From Pseudomonadota bacterium (GTDB lineage Bacteria; Myxococcota_A; Polyangia; Fen-1088): a DNA stretch of 52,197 nt. How positions within the stretch are numbered: position 1 is the stretch's first letter; every line of letters starts with the position of its first letter. The notes under the pieces are model-generated. The model ran no database searches. It saw only the letters and a list, made by a program, of their open reading frames with translations, and was not told where the DNA came from. Where the stretch lies: NCBI GenBank assembly GCA_017881315.1, contig JADGRB010000004.1, forward strand, positions 1 through 52,197, read 5' to 3'. The position numbers and the translations under genes are program-made. Below are positions 30,585 through 38,821 of the stretch, in pieces.

Positions 30585-31873
30585 CGTTCGCCGCGCAGCG
30601 CGCGCGCGGCTCCAGCGTAGCTGCCGCGCGGGAAACGGCGAACGTATTCATCGGCTACACCGCGTGCCGCCGCGCTGCCGTAGAGCTGGCGGAGGGCGAC
30701 CATCTTGCGGCCCAGCGCCTCGGCGACGTAAGAGCCGTTCGGGGCCTCGTCGAGATAACGATCGTACCAGCCCAAGGCGTGGACCAGGCCGCCCCCGTCG
30801 TTTTCGTCGATGCGTCCCAGGAAGAAGGCGGCGTCCGCCGCGCGGGACGAGCTCGGGAAGCGCCGTCGCTGCGCGGCCAGCGCGCGCTCGGCGAGATCGT
30901 CGCGGCGCCGGTAGCGGGCCGCGTCGGCCAGGGCCGCGAGATCGTCCGAGCTCGACGAGCGAAGCGCAAGCGGGAGGTCGCGCTCGGCGTCGTCGACGAT
31001 GGCCGCGAAGTCTCCCGCGGCGAGCGCCGCGCTCCAGGCACGCCCATTTCTCGCCGGCCGTGCGGCGGCCCGCGCCGGTGCGCCCGAGACCGGCGGGGGC
31101 GCGGGGCGCTCCAGGGAAACCGCCGGAGTCCTGGGCGGCTCGGCTGGAAGAGCGGGCGCCTCGGCGGACCCGACGTCATCGTCTCGATCGTCGAGACCGC
31201 GCAGCAGTACGCGCGACTGCCTCGGCACCACCGTCAGGCGTTGACCAGCGTGCAGCGCAATCGGGCCGCCACCGAGAGGGCCTTCGACCGACACCAGGCC
31301 CCGCTCGAGCCGGACGTCGAGCCGGCCGTCCGCTTCGTTCCAGGCCGCCGTGAACACCGTTCCGTGCACGTGGATGACGAACGGGCCGGCGTCGATCCGC
31401 CAGCGCGCGTGCGCCTTTGGAACGACGTTGACCGTGGCGGTTCCGTCGGAGATCGACAGGTGCGCGCCCCGGCCATCGACGGTGTCGAGGCGCCCCTTCG
31501 TCCCGCGCGCCAGCGTGATGACCGTGCCGTCGACGAAGCGCAACGCAGGCTCCGAGTCCCCGCGCGGCTCGATGACGCCCCCGGGGCCGAGTGCGCCCCC
31601 TTCGACCCCGAACGCGAGCGGCGGCGCCAGCTCCTCCCGGCTCCGGGCCCGCGACATGACCGCGACCACCGCGGTCGCCGCCGCCGCTCCCAGCAGAACG
31701 TACGCGAGCGGTCGCCCGGCCCGCCAGCGGCCGAGAGCCAGGCGCGCGCGCAATATGTCGCGTCCCCGCGCCTGCTCGGCGGCAGACAGCTGGCCGACGC
31801 TCTTGCGGGCCAGCTCCGTCAGCGCGAGCGCGCCGGGCCCGAGCTCGACGGCCTCCGGGCTGGCGCCGCTCAT
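30581..31873 (-). CDS. FecR-domain anti-sigma-like protein with TPR-like C-terminus
   Basis: 430 residues from ATG 31873, 38 bases after the sigma gene. Layout: cytoplasmic N-terminal 65 residues, one membrane helix (LAYVLLGAAAATAVVAV), a periplasmic FecR domain (VIEPRGDSEPALRFVDGTVITLARGTKGRL, with DGT.I.L..GT pattern; then WRIDAGPFVIHVHGTVF), a Pro/Ala linker and a C-terminal helical repeat region (AWSAALAAGDFAAIVDDAER through AAFFLGRIDENDGG). FecR proteins bind their sigma factor and sense an outer-membrane signal; many myxobacterial versions end with TPR-like repeats. Overlaps the next gene. Confidence 0.8.
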   Translation of the reverse strand: MSGASPEAVELGPGALALTELARKSVGQLSAAEQARGRDILRARLALGRWRAGRPLAYVLLGAAAATAVVAVMSRARSREELAPPLAFGVEGGALGPGGVIEPRGDSEPALRFVDGTVITLARGTKGRLDTVDGRGAHLSISDGTATVNVVPKAHARWRIDAGPFVIHVHGTVFTAAWNEADGRLDVRLERGLVSVEGPLGGGPIALHAGQRLTVVPRQSRVLLRGLDDRDDDVGSAEAPALPAEPPRTPAVSLERPAPPPVSGAPARAAARPARNGRAWSAALAAGDFAAIVDDAERDLPLALRSSSSDDLAALADAARYRRRDDLAERALAAQRRRFPSSSRAADAAFFLGRIDENDGGGLVHALGWYDRYLDEAPNGSYVAEALGRKMVALRQLYGSAAARGVADEYVRRFPRGSYAGAARALRGER

Positions 31874-31911
31874 TTCGCGCCCGGCACCGTCCCGGTCGCG
31901 TCCCCGGCCGC

Positions 31912-32556
31912 TCACTTGCCAGGCCTCCCCGCGCGCTTGACGATCGGCCGGCGTAGCTTGACGTCGGCGTCGACCATCTCCGACAGGCGCGTCGAGGCAC
32001 GCCGCAACGCCCGCTTGACCGTCGCCAGCGAGATCTTCATCGCCTCGGCGATCTCCTCCAGCGTCATCCCTTCCACGTGCCGCAGCACCAGCACCAGCCG
32101 CTCGCGCGTGCTGAGCTTGTTGAGCAGACCGTAGAGCCGCTGGAGGGCGTAGCGGTTCTCCACGCTCATGAACAGGAGCTGGTCGTCCGGAACCTCGCCG
32201 GTCTCGGAGAGGGTGAGCCAGCGCCGTGCGCGCCGCCGCCGCAGCTCCCACTTGACGATGCGCACCGCGAAGGAGACGACGAAGCTTCTCAGCGCTTCTG
32301 GCTTGCGCAGCGTGCGGATGCGCGAAAACAGGCGGTAGAAGATCTCCTGGGTGACGTCTTCCACTTCGGCGTCGGGGCCAAGCGCCCGGCTCACGATTCC
32401 GTGAACGAGCGGCGCATATCGATCCCACGCCAGCTCGGGCGCCCGCGCCGCTCCGGCAATGAGCGCCCGCGCCAGGTCCACGTCTGCCGCGGCGTCGGAC
32501 TCGCCCGGAGCCGGCGTGACCAGTCGGAGGTGGGCGTTTCGCCAGGGTTGAATCAT
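31912..32556 (-). CDS. ECF-type RNA polymerase sigma factor
   Basis: 214 residues. Region 2 is visible as LAWDRYAPLVHGIVSRALG...EVEDVTQEIFYRLFSRI, the core-binding and -10 binding part; region 4 as LSTRERLVLVLRHVEGMTLEEIAEAMKISLATVKRALRRA, a helix-turn-helix reading the -35. No region 3, as in all ECF sigmas. The C-terminal basic tail (RRPIVKRAGRPGK) is extra. The FecR gene directly downstream marks it as a cell-surface-signalling sigma. TAGGAT (32583-32578) would put +1 at 32571. Confidence 0.92.
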   Translation of the reverse strand: MIQPWRNAHLRLVTPAPGESDAAADVDLARALIAGAARAPELAWDRYAPLVHGIVSRALGPDAEVEDVTQEIFYRLFSRIRTLRKPEALRSFVVSFAVRIVKWELRRRRARRWLTLSETGEVPDDQLLFMSVENRYALQRLYGLLNKLSTRERLVLVLRHVEGMTLEEIAEAMKISLATVKRALRRASTRLSEMVDADVKLRRPIVKRAGRPGK

Positions 32557-32662
32557 GTCACCAAGCAGAGCCGGATCATCCTACCCCCGGGTGACCTCCG
32601 GATCGAGCCGGCCAAAAGGGCGGCAGAGGTCAACACCACGCGCCGCGGTGCGAAATGCGGTT

Positions 32663-32691
32663 TTGCAGCAAACCCACCGAACGGATAGGCT
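32663..32691 (+). promoter_or_regulatory. promoter of the 32699 gene
   Basis: TTGCAG (32663-32668), a 17-base spacer and TAGGCT (32686-32691); predicted +1 at 32698, one base before the ATG. Good spacing and no Shine-Dalgarno space make a leaderless mRNA likely. Confidence 0.5.
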
Positions 32692-32698
32692 CCCCGGC

Positions 32699-33421
32699 AT
32701 GAGTCGACCGCGCTGGGTAGGACGGTTGCTTTCGATGCTGGTCGCCTTTGGTTTCGCGCTGGCGCCGATGGAGGCGCACGCGATCGAGGGTGCCGGCGCC
32801 GCTTCCGGCGAGGAGCCGAGACCAGCCGACAAGGCGGTGACCCGCAAGACCACCAAGGCGATGGCGGTCAAGAAACGCAAGAAGGTCACCACCACGAACC
32901 AGCAGACGGAGGCCGCCAAGTCGCCACCCGGCCGCGCCAAGCTCTCGCGCGCGGCGCGGCTGAGGGCGGCGCGCGAGCAGGCCCACACCATCAACGACAA
33001 CGTGGAGATCACGCCGTTTCCGAGCCACGCGGCCGCCGCGCGCAAAGCGCTCGCGCAGAATCGACGCGATCAACTCGACGACGCGGAGAGAGCGGCGCGG
33101 GATCCGCAACAGGACGATCGCTGGCAAACGGTGCTGTTCCACCTGCGCGGATTCGATTCTCGCGCCGACGCGGAGGCCTGCTTCTGGCGGGTCATCGCTT
33201 ACTACCGCCTGGGCGAGATCGGGCGCGCCCGCACGATTCGCCAGAGCTGCGAGATCGCCACCAAGGACCAGCCGGTCATTGAAAAGGAGGACGTCCTGTC
33301 GGCGAGTCTCCAGCCGGCCACGGCGCTTCCGGAGCTGGCCTCTGCTGGCGAACGCGCGCCGGCGCCCGTCCCGAACCCGGCCGGCTACGAGGGCGCCGCC
33401 CCCACTCGCCTCGAACGCTAG
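32699..33421 (+). CDS. exported TPR-like hypothetical protein
   Basis: 240 residues from ATG 32699. A signal peptide (LLSMLVAFGFALAPMEAHA) is followed by a Lys/Thr-rich low-complexity stretch (VTRKTTKAMAVKKRKKVTTT), a helical region and a single TPR-like unit (DSRADAEACFWRVIAYYRLGEIGRARTIRQSCE). The end is Pro/Ala-rich. No family recognised. It is divergent from the ECF sigma gene (142-base spacer). The upstream in-frame ATG at 32555 would place 48 unrelated residues before the signal peptide. Confidence 0.65.
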   Translation: MSRPRWVGRLLSMLVAFGFALAPMEAHAIEGAGAASGEEPRPADKAVTRKTTKAMAVKKRKKVTTTNQQTEAAKSPPGRAKLSRAARLRAAREQAHTINDNVEITPFPSHAAAARKALAQNRRDQLDDAERAARDPQQDDRWQTVLFHLRGFDSRADAEACFWRVIAYYRLGEIGRARTIRQSCEIATKDQPVIEKEDVLSASLQPATALPELASAGERAPAPVPNPAGYEGAAPTRLER

Positions 33422-33429
33422 AGAATCTA

Positions 33430-33507
33430 GATCGCGTCGGGGGAGGGGTGGCTTTGCCGACCCGAGCCCATCGCGGGAGGGTATGGGAACCCTCCCAGGG
33501 TTCCCAT
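33430..33507 (+). repeat. dispersed hairpin repeat, copy B, probable bidirectional terminator
   Basis: This fills almost all of the gap between two convergent genes. It aligns with the minus strand of 20140-20212. The terminal hairpin is ATGGGAACCCT (33483-33493), CCC loop, AGGGTTCCCAT (33497-33507): 11 perfect pairs, one A-T pair longer inside than copy A. No T tract follows, but its place suggests transcription termination as well. Confidence 0.75.
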
Positions 33508-33900
33508 CTAGACCGACGCGAGCTCGGGCGCGGGACCCGCTCCGACGAAGCTGCGGATCGTGTCGAACAGCGCCTGCAGAGGGATCGGCTTGGGGAGAAA
33601 AGCGTCTGCCCCGATCGGGCGCTCGCGCGCGACGGCGCTGAGCACGACGACCGGGATCGGCGCGAGGTTCGGGGTGCGCTTCATCGTCGCCAGCACCTCC
33701 GCCCCGTCGACCAGAGGAATCAGGAGATCGAGGACCACCAGATCCGGAAGGGCATCCGCGGGCGCGCCGATGAGATAGTCGAGCGCCTGTCGTCCGTGGC
33801 TGGCGGGGATGACGTCGTAACCTTCGGCCTCCAGAAGATCCTGAAGAACGTCCCGAATTTCCAGATCGTCTTCGACCAGCAGAACCTTCTTTTGCACCAT
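33508..33900 (-). CDS. stand-alone response-regulator receiver protein
   Basis: 130 residues from ATG 33900 (MVQKKVLLVEDDLEIRDVLQDLL) with GGAGG upstream. A CheY-like receiver: acidic pair EDD, phospho-accepting Asp in VVLDLLIPLVDG (the usual M of D.xMP is I), the Ser/Thr in VVVLSA and the Lys in FLPKPIPL. There is no output domain, so it must act on a partner protein, by phosphorylation from a kinase elsewhere. The TAG stop is next to the repeat hairpin. Confidence 0.92.
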   Translation of the reverse strand: MVQKKVLLVEDDLEIRDVLQDLLEAEGYDVIPASHGRQALDYLIGAPADALPDLVVLDLLIPLVDGAEVLATMKRTPNLAPIPVVVLSAVARERPIGADAFLPKPIPLQALFDTIRSFVGAGPAPELASV

Positions 33901-34006
33901 CGCCCCCTCCACGTGAGAACCACCTTCACCGTGCGTGATTGGGTCTTTGGAATCAAGACGGTTCGCAACTGGTATCCGCGCATACACCATTGCGGGTTTT
34001 GGATGC

Positions 34007-34041
34007 CCGGCCGTATCCCCGACGGCCGGATCGCGTATGAT
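34007..34041 (+). promoter_or_regulatory. inverted repeat and -10 upstream of the 34065 gene
   Basis: CCGGCCGT (34007-34014) and ACGGCCGG (34022-34029) form a perfect 8-base inverted repeat with a 7-base loop. TATGAT (34036-34041) is a good -10, so the repeat overlaps the -35 zone and could be an operator. No standard -35 is seen. Confidence 0.4.
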
Positions 34042-34064
34042 CGCCGACCCGGAAAGGAGACGTG

Positions 34065-35075
34065 ATGCGTCGAACCCTAGCTGTTTCTGTCTTTCTGGCT
34101 GCCTTCGCCGGCGTCGCGAGCGCGGCCCACGCGGAGATGGTCCAGTACATGTCGAGGCACCCGCTCCCCAAGCGCGTCGGCCACGGATTCTGCGACATCG
34201 ACGTCCCCCACTTTCACGACTATCCGCCCTCCGATCCGCGGCTCTACCGGCAGGTGAACGGGCAGTATTACTTCGTCGGGGATCCGACCCCATTCGACTA
34301 CGACGGGCCACGGTATTCGTTCTACGGGCCGCATCCGATCACCGACGCGGAGGTGCAATTCGGCGGACCGGCCTACTGCTACATCCGGGGGCCGCACTAT
34401 CACTGGTACGCACCGCCGCCGCAGGCGCAGTTCGAGATGCGCGGGGGCGCCTACTGGTACGTCGGCGCTTACGATCCGGTCTATTACAGCGACGAGCCAC
34501 GGTTCGTGGTGATCAACGACTTCTATACGCCTCTGGTCTACGAGCGGCCGGTCATCGACGTGCGGATCGCGCCGCCTGCCTTCCGCGGCGAGATCTTCGT
34601 CGGTGGCGGTTGGCACGGCGGTCCGGGGGGACCCGGGATGCGCATGGGTGGACCGGAGCCCCGCTTCGAACATCGCGAGATGGTCATGCGCGAGCACCGC
34701 GAACAGGAGATGCGGCGCGAGCAAGAGCACCATGGCTGGGAGCGCGAGCACGGAGGACACGGCCCACACGGGGGTCCCCCCGACCGGGGCGGCGGCTGGC
34801 ACGGCGGCCCGCCCCCCGATCGGGGCGGCGGCTGGCACGGCGGCTCGGGGCCCGAACGAGGCGGCGGCTGGCACGGCGGTTCGGGGCCCGAACGAGGCGG
34901 CGGCTGGCACGGCGGTCCCCCTCCCGACCGGGGCGGCGGCCGAGGCCAGCCCGCGGGAGTCGTGAACAACGGGGGACACGGCGGCCCGCCGCCGGCGCCT
35001 GCGGGCGGCGGCTGGCACGGTGGAGGTGGCGGGGGGCAACGCCCGGCGGCCCACGGCAATGGATTTCACCGTTGA
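34065..35075 (+). CDS. exported Tyr/His-rich protein with Gly/Trp/His repeat tail
   Basis: 336 residues from ATG 34065, GGAG upstream (a GTG directly before it is possible). Signal peptide ends at AAHAE. Residues 25-180 are rich in Tyr, Pro and His (FCDIDVPHFHDYPPSDPRLY, YFVGDPTPFDYDGPRYSFYG), a pattern I recall from myxobacterial hypothetical proteins. The C-terminal third is a tandem repeat, PPPDRGGGWHGG and variants, five 12-residue units from identical-looking 36-base DNA units. His/Trp/Gly repeats suggest metal binding or a structural surface role; no function known. Confidence 0.6.
   Translation: MRRTLAVSVFLAAFAGVASAAHAEMVQYMSRHPLPKRVGHGFCDIDVPHFHDYPPSDPRLYRQVNGQYYFVGDPTPFDYDGPRYSFYGPHPITDAEVQFGGPAYCYIRGPHYHWYAPPPQAQFEMRGGAYWYVGAYDPVYYSDEPRFVVINDFYTPLVYERPVIDVRIAPPAFRGEIFVGGGWHGGPGGPGMRMGGPEPRFEHREMVMREHREQEMRREQEHHGWEREHGGHGPHGGPPDRGGGWHGGPPPDRGGGWHGGSGPERGGGWHGGSGPERGGGWHGGPPPDRGGGRGQPAGVVNNGGHGGPPPAPAGGGWHGGGGGGQRPAAHGNGFHR
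34776..34942 (+). repeat. 36-base coding tandem repeats
   Basis: Four to five units of 36 bases encoding (PPD/SGPE)RGGGWHGG. The block encoding GGGWHGG is repeated with the same codons at 34788, 34824, 34860 and 34896 or thereabouts, so copy-number change by slippage is likely. Confidence 0.8.
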
Positions 35076-35092
35076 GGCTGCGGCGGATCGGG

Positions 35093-35599
35093 ATGTCCAT
35101 GAAGCGTGATCGCTTGGAGCTGGCCGGCTGTTTGGTGGTTGGATTCCTGATCTTGGCGGGTTGCCACAAGAGCGCCGCGCCTCCTGCCGGAGCGCCCGCG
35201 CCGGGAGCGCCCGCGCCCGGTACCCCCGCGGCACCGGCCCCGGCTGCGCCCGCTCAGCATGTCGACGGCACGCCCCACACCGACGCCGTCGAGAACGCAT
35301 GGCGGGGAGCGGGGCTCGCGCCGGAGGGCTTCGCCGCGCTCCAGCCGGTCCCGTACGGCGCGTCCTACTGCGAGCAGGGGCGGGTGCAGACCATCGACAC
35401 GATCGTGTGCGAGTACCACGACCAGGAGGCGCTCGGCCGCGGGCAAGCGGGGCTGCTCGAACAATGGGGGCGCGAGGGCGGGCACACCGGCGTCGCCTTC
35501 CACTCGAAGCTGACGATGATCGGTGTGATCGATCGCGCGCGGCACGATCCGAACGGCAAGGTCATCCACCGGGTGATCGACACCTTTCGCAAGCTCTGA
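35093..35599 (+). CDS. lipoprotein of unknown function
   Basis: 168 residues from ATG 35093 (a second ATG at 35099). The signal peptide ends with LILAGC, a lipobox. A Pro/Ala/Gly linker (about residues 28-55) precedes a compact 110-residue domain: VENAWRGAGLAPEGFAALQPV, then YCEQGRVQTIDTIVCEYHD (two Cys, possibly a disulfide). No family recognised. It follows the repeat protein by 17 bases and precedes the Smr gene by five, so one operon. Confidence 0.65.
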   Translation: MSMKRDRLELAGCLVVGFLILAGCHKSAAPPAGAPAPGAPAPGTPAAPAPAAPAQHVDGTPHTDAVENAWRGAGLAPEGFAALQPVPYGASYCEQGRVQTIDTIVCEYHDQEALGRGQAGLLEQWGREGGHTGVAFHSKLTMIGVIDRARHDPNGKVIHRVIDTFRKL

Positions 35600-35604
35600 C
35601 GGCG

Positions 35605-35988
35605 GTGGACGCGCCGCCCTTCGTGGTCGAGGAGAGTGGCGACACGATCACCGGTCGCGCGCCCGAGGTGAGCGTGAAGATCCTGCGCGCGCTTCGGAAC
35701 GGTGAGCCCCCGGTGAAGGCGCGGCTCGATTTACACGGCCGCCTCCGCGACGAAGCGGTGCACGGGGTCGAACGGTTCGTCGCCGCGGCGCGCGCCCGCG
35801 GCGCCAGGACGGCGCTGGTCATTCACGGGCGCGGCCACAACTCGGAGGCGGGCGGTCCGGTGCTGCGGCCCGCGATCTGGCAATGGCTGCAGAGCCCGGC
35901 CGCGTCGCGGGCCGGCGTGATGGCGTTTGCCTCGGCGCGCCCGGGCGACGGCGGCGCGGGCGCGACCGTGATGCTGCTGCGGCGCTAG
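35605..35988 (+). CDS. Smr-domain protein
   Basis: 127 residues from GTG 35605. ARLDLHGRLRDEAVHGVERFV is the LDLHG motif and ALVIHGRGHNSEAGGPVLRPAIWQWL the HGxG motif of the MutS2-type Smr domain, which nicks DNA or cleaves RNA. It is a stand-alone Smr, not fused to MutS. It starts five bases after the lipoprotein stop. The frame remains open upstream but with no resemblance, so the GTG is preferred. Confidence 0.85.
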   Translation: MDAPPFVVEESGDTITGRAPEVSVKILRALRNGEPPVKARLDLHGRLRDEAVHGVERFVAAARARGARTALVIHGRGHNSEAGGPVLRPAIWQWLQSPAASRAGVMAFASARPGDGGAGATVMLLRR

Positions 35989-36034
35989 GCCGCCTCCGGG
36001 CGGCACGGCGTCGGGCATGGTTCGCTTCGCTCGC

Positions 36035-36052
36035 CGTTGCCTTACGGCAACG
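36035..36052. terminator. hairpin between convergent Smr and SPFH genes
   Basis: CGTTGCC, TTAC loop, GGCAACG: seven perfect pairs, six bases from the TAG of the SPFH gene. A second stem GCCGCC-TCCG-GGCGGC lies about 45 bases to the left. No T tract, so likely a weak or Rho-assisted bidirectional terminator. Confidence 0.4.
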
Positions 36053-36057
36053 CCCGC

Positions 36058-37119
36058 CTAGAGCTTCCCTTCGGATTTGCCGTGTCCGCCGTTCGCACCG
36101 GACAGCGCGCCCATGAAGTTGCTGAAGGGATTCAGGAACGGCGCGAAGTATGCGGGCAGGCCGTCCTTGCCGACCGGTAGGACCATCACGTTGTTGTCGC
36201 CCGATCCGATCGCGGTGGAGAGCGCCTGAAGCGCCTGGATGCGCACGTAGTTGGGGGACAGGTTCTGCGACGCGGCCGCGATGCGCGATCGGTCGGCGTC
36301 GGCGCGCACCCGGATCGCGTGCGCGTCGGCCTCGGCGCGGATCTTGATCGCCTCGGCCTCGGTCTGCGCCTTGGACAGCTGCGACTTTCGCTTCTCCTCC
36401 TCGATCTTGATCTGAGCGGTGTTCTCGGCCAGCTGCTGCTCGGCGCGCAATGAACGTTCGACCCCCTCGGCCTCCAGCACGCCCCGCTTCTTCTCCACGG
36501 TGATCTTGGCCTCGCGTTGCGCCAGCGTCAGCTCGACCTCCTTCGCGCTCACCAGCTGCCCCTCGCTCGCCTTGCGGTTGACCGCGATCTCGACCTCGGG
36601 CGGCAGATCGAAGTGCTGGATGGCGACCTCCGACAGCTCGATGTGCTTGCCCTTGAGGTGCTCGACCAGCGCGTCGTGGATCGCGCGTTCGAGCGAGTGC
36701 GTCTGGGTGGCGATCTGCATGTGATCGAACTGCCCGGACGCGTCGCGCGCCGCCGCGAACACCGCCGCCTTCACGACCGCCTCGTAGAACTTCGGGCCGA
36801 CCTCGGTGTCGAGCGCGTAGATCTCCCGCGGGGCCGGCCGCACCACCACCGCGACGTCGATGTTCATGTGCAAGCCATCCTTGGAATGGATGTGGATCTC
36901 TTCGGTGTGCGAGGTCCAGCGCAGATCGTAGGTGATGTAGTCGTTCCAGGGCAGGTGCCAGTACCAGCCGCTTGGCACCGGGTCTTTGCTGAGGCCGTGC
37001 CCGGCCGAATAGAAAAGCGCGCTCTCGTTCCCCTCGACCACGGTGGCGCAGCCCGAAGCGAGCGCGGCGGTGGAAGAGACCAGACAGATCAAGGCCAGAC
37101 GATAGACGGATCGATTCAT
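36058..37119 (-). CDS. SPFH/band-7 (prohibitin-like) lipoprotein
   Basis: 353 residues from ATG 37119 with GAGGAG upstream. The signal peptide ends with ALASGC, a lipobox. Residues 28-190 form a band-7 domain (ESALFYSAGHGLSKDPVPSG; WHLPWNDYITYDLRW; VRPAPREIYALDTEVG; HFDLPPEVEIAVNRK). A long Lys/Glu-rich coiled coil follows (residues 190-290). Such proteins form membrane oligomers. Lipid anchoring outside the cytoplasm is unusual, as most SPFH proteins have a transmembrane N-terminus. It follows the small exported-protein gene by 34 bases. Confidence 0.85.
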   Translation of the reverse strand: MNRSVYRLALICLVSSTAALASGCATVVEGNESALFYSAGHGLSKDPVPSGWYWHLPWNDYITYDLRWTSHTEEIHIHSKDGLHMNIDVAVVVRPAPREIYALDTEVGPKFYEAVVKAAVFAAARDASGQFDHMQIATQTHSLERAIHDALVEHLKGKHIELSEVAIQHFDLPPEVEIAVNRKASEGQLVSAKEVELTLAQREAKITVEKKRGVLEAEGVERSLRAEQQLAENTAQIKIEEEKRKSQLSKAQTEAEAIKIRAEADAHAIRVRADADRSRIAAASQNLSPNYVRIQALQALSTAIGSGDNNVMVLPVGKDGLPAYFAPFLNPFSNFMGALSGANGGHGKSEGKL

Positions 37120-37153
37120 GACGAACTCCTCGCTGAGAGAAAACCGCTGTGAG

Positions 37154-37543
37154 CTAGGACTGAAGCGGTTTTTCTGGAGGGGAGTTCTTGGGGGCGATGC
37201 GATAGAGGGGCGCGCCTGTGAAGACGGGCGCCGAAAGATCGAAACGGAGCGCCGACGCGATCGCGGGCGCGGGCGCCAGCGACGGCGGATTGGCGGCGGG
37301 CGCCTGGTCGCCGTCTTCATCCAGGAGGCATTGATCGTGGTCGTCGCCGGTTCCAGCCAGCGCCGCGCGGGCGCCGTCCCACTTCTCGGCCGCGGGCGCG
37401 GGCCCGTGCCCCGTGACGTGGATTCGATCGCCATGCTCGGGGCAGGTGACGTGCTCGACGAACAGGGCGTCGGCGATCGCGGCCAGCTGGCCGCCCAGGG
37501 CCGCCACCGCCAGCAGACGCATCGCCCCTCGAAAAGACCTCAC
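37154..37543 (-). CDS. small exported protein with Cys/His region
   Basis: 129 residues from GTG 37543 (ATG 37522 is an alternative). A short signal peptide, then FVEHVTCPEHGDRIHVTGHG and HDQCLLDED, with two Cys and several His and acidic residues in a metal-binding-like layout. The C-terminus APKNSPPEKPLQS recalls an APKTSPP-type ending I have seen in delta-proteobacterial short proteins near outer-membrane transport genes. Function unknown; co-transcribed with the SPFH lipoprotein gene. Confidence 0.55.
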   Translation of the reverse strand: MRSFRGAMRLLAVAALGGQLAAIADALFVEHVTCPEHGDRIHVTGHGPAPAAEKWDGARAALAGTGDDHDQCLLDEDGDQAPAANPPSLAPAPAIASALRFDLSAPVFTGAPLYRIAPKNSPPEKPLQS

Positions 37544-37601
37544 CGATTGCGATGTTAGCGCTGGGGGCTTTCGGCGTCAGTGACCGGAGCCACGGGATTG
37601 C

Positions 37602-38716
<1,115 letters not shown>

Positions 38717-38757
38717 ACCGTCGCTCTAGGTTGGCGCCCGAGAGCCAGGCGAGCGTA

Positions 38758-38818
38758 GCGCGGCTTCGCCGCGCGCAGTGAGGGGGACCGGGTGCGCGAG
38801 CGGCAGCGAGCCGCACCC
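38758..38818. terminator. two hairpins between convergent gapA and GH128-like gene
   Basis: GCGCGGC-TTC-GCCGCGC (38758-38774) and GGGTGCG...CGCACCC (38790-38818). No T tract; probable bidirectional transcription stop. Confidence 0.4.
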
Positions 38819-38821
38819 CGT

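Noticed and set aside
35990..36060. Third copy of the dispersed hairpin repeat
   Set aside because: The spacers at 35990-36060 and 38717-38821 have hairpins but share none of the conserved blocks of the two real copies.
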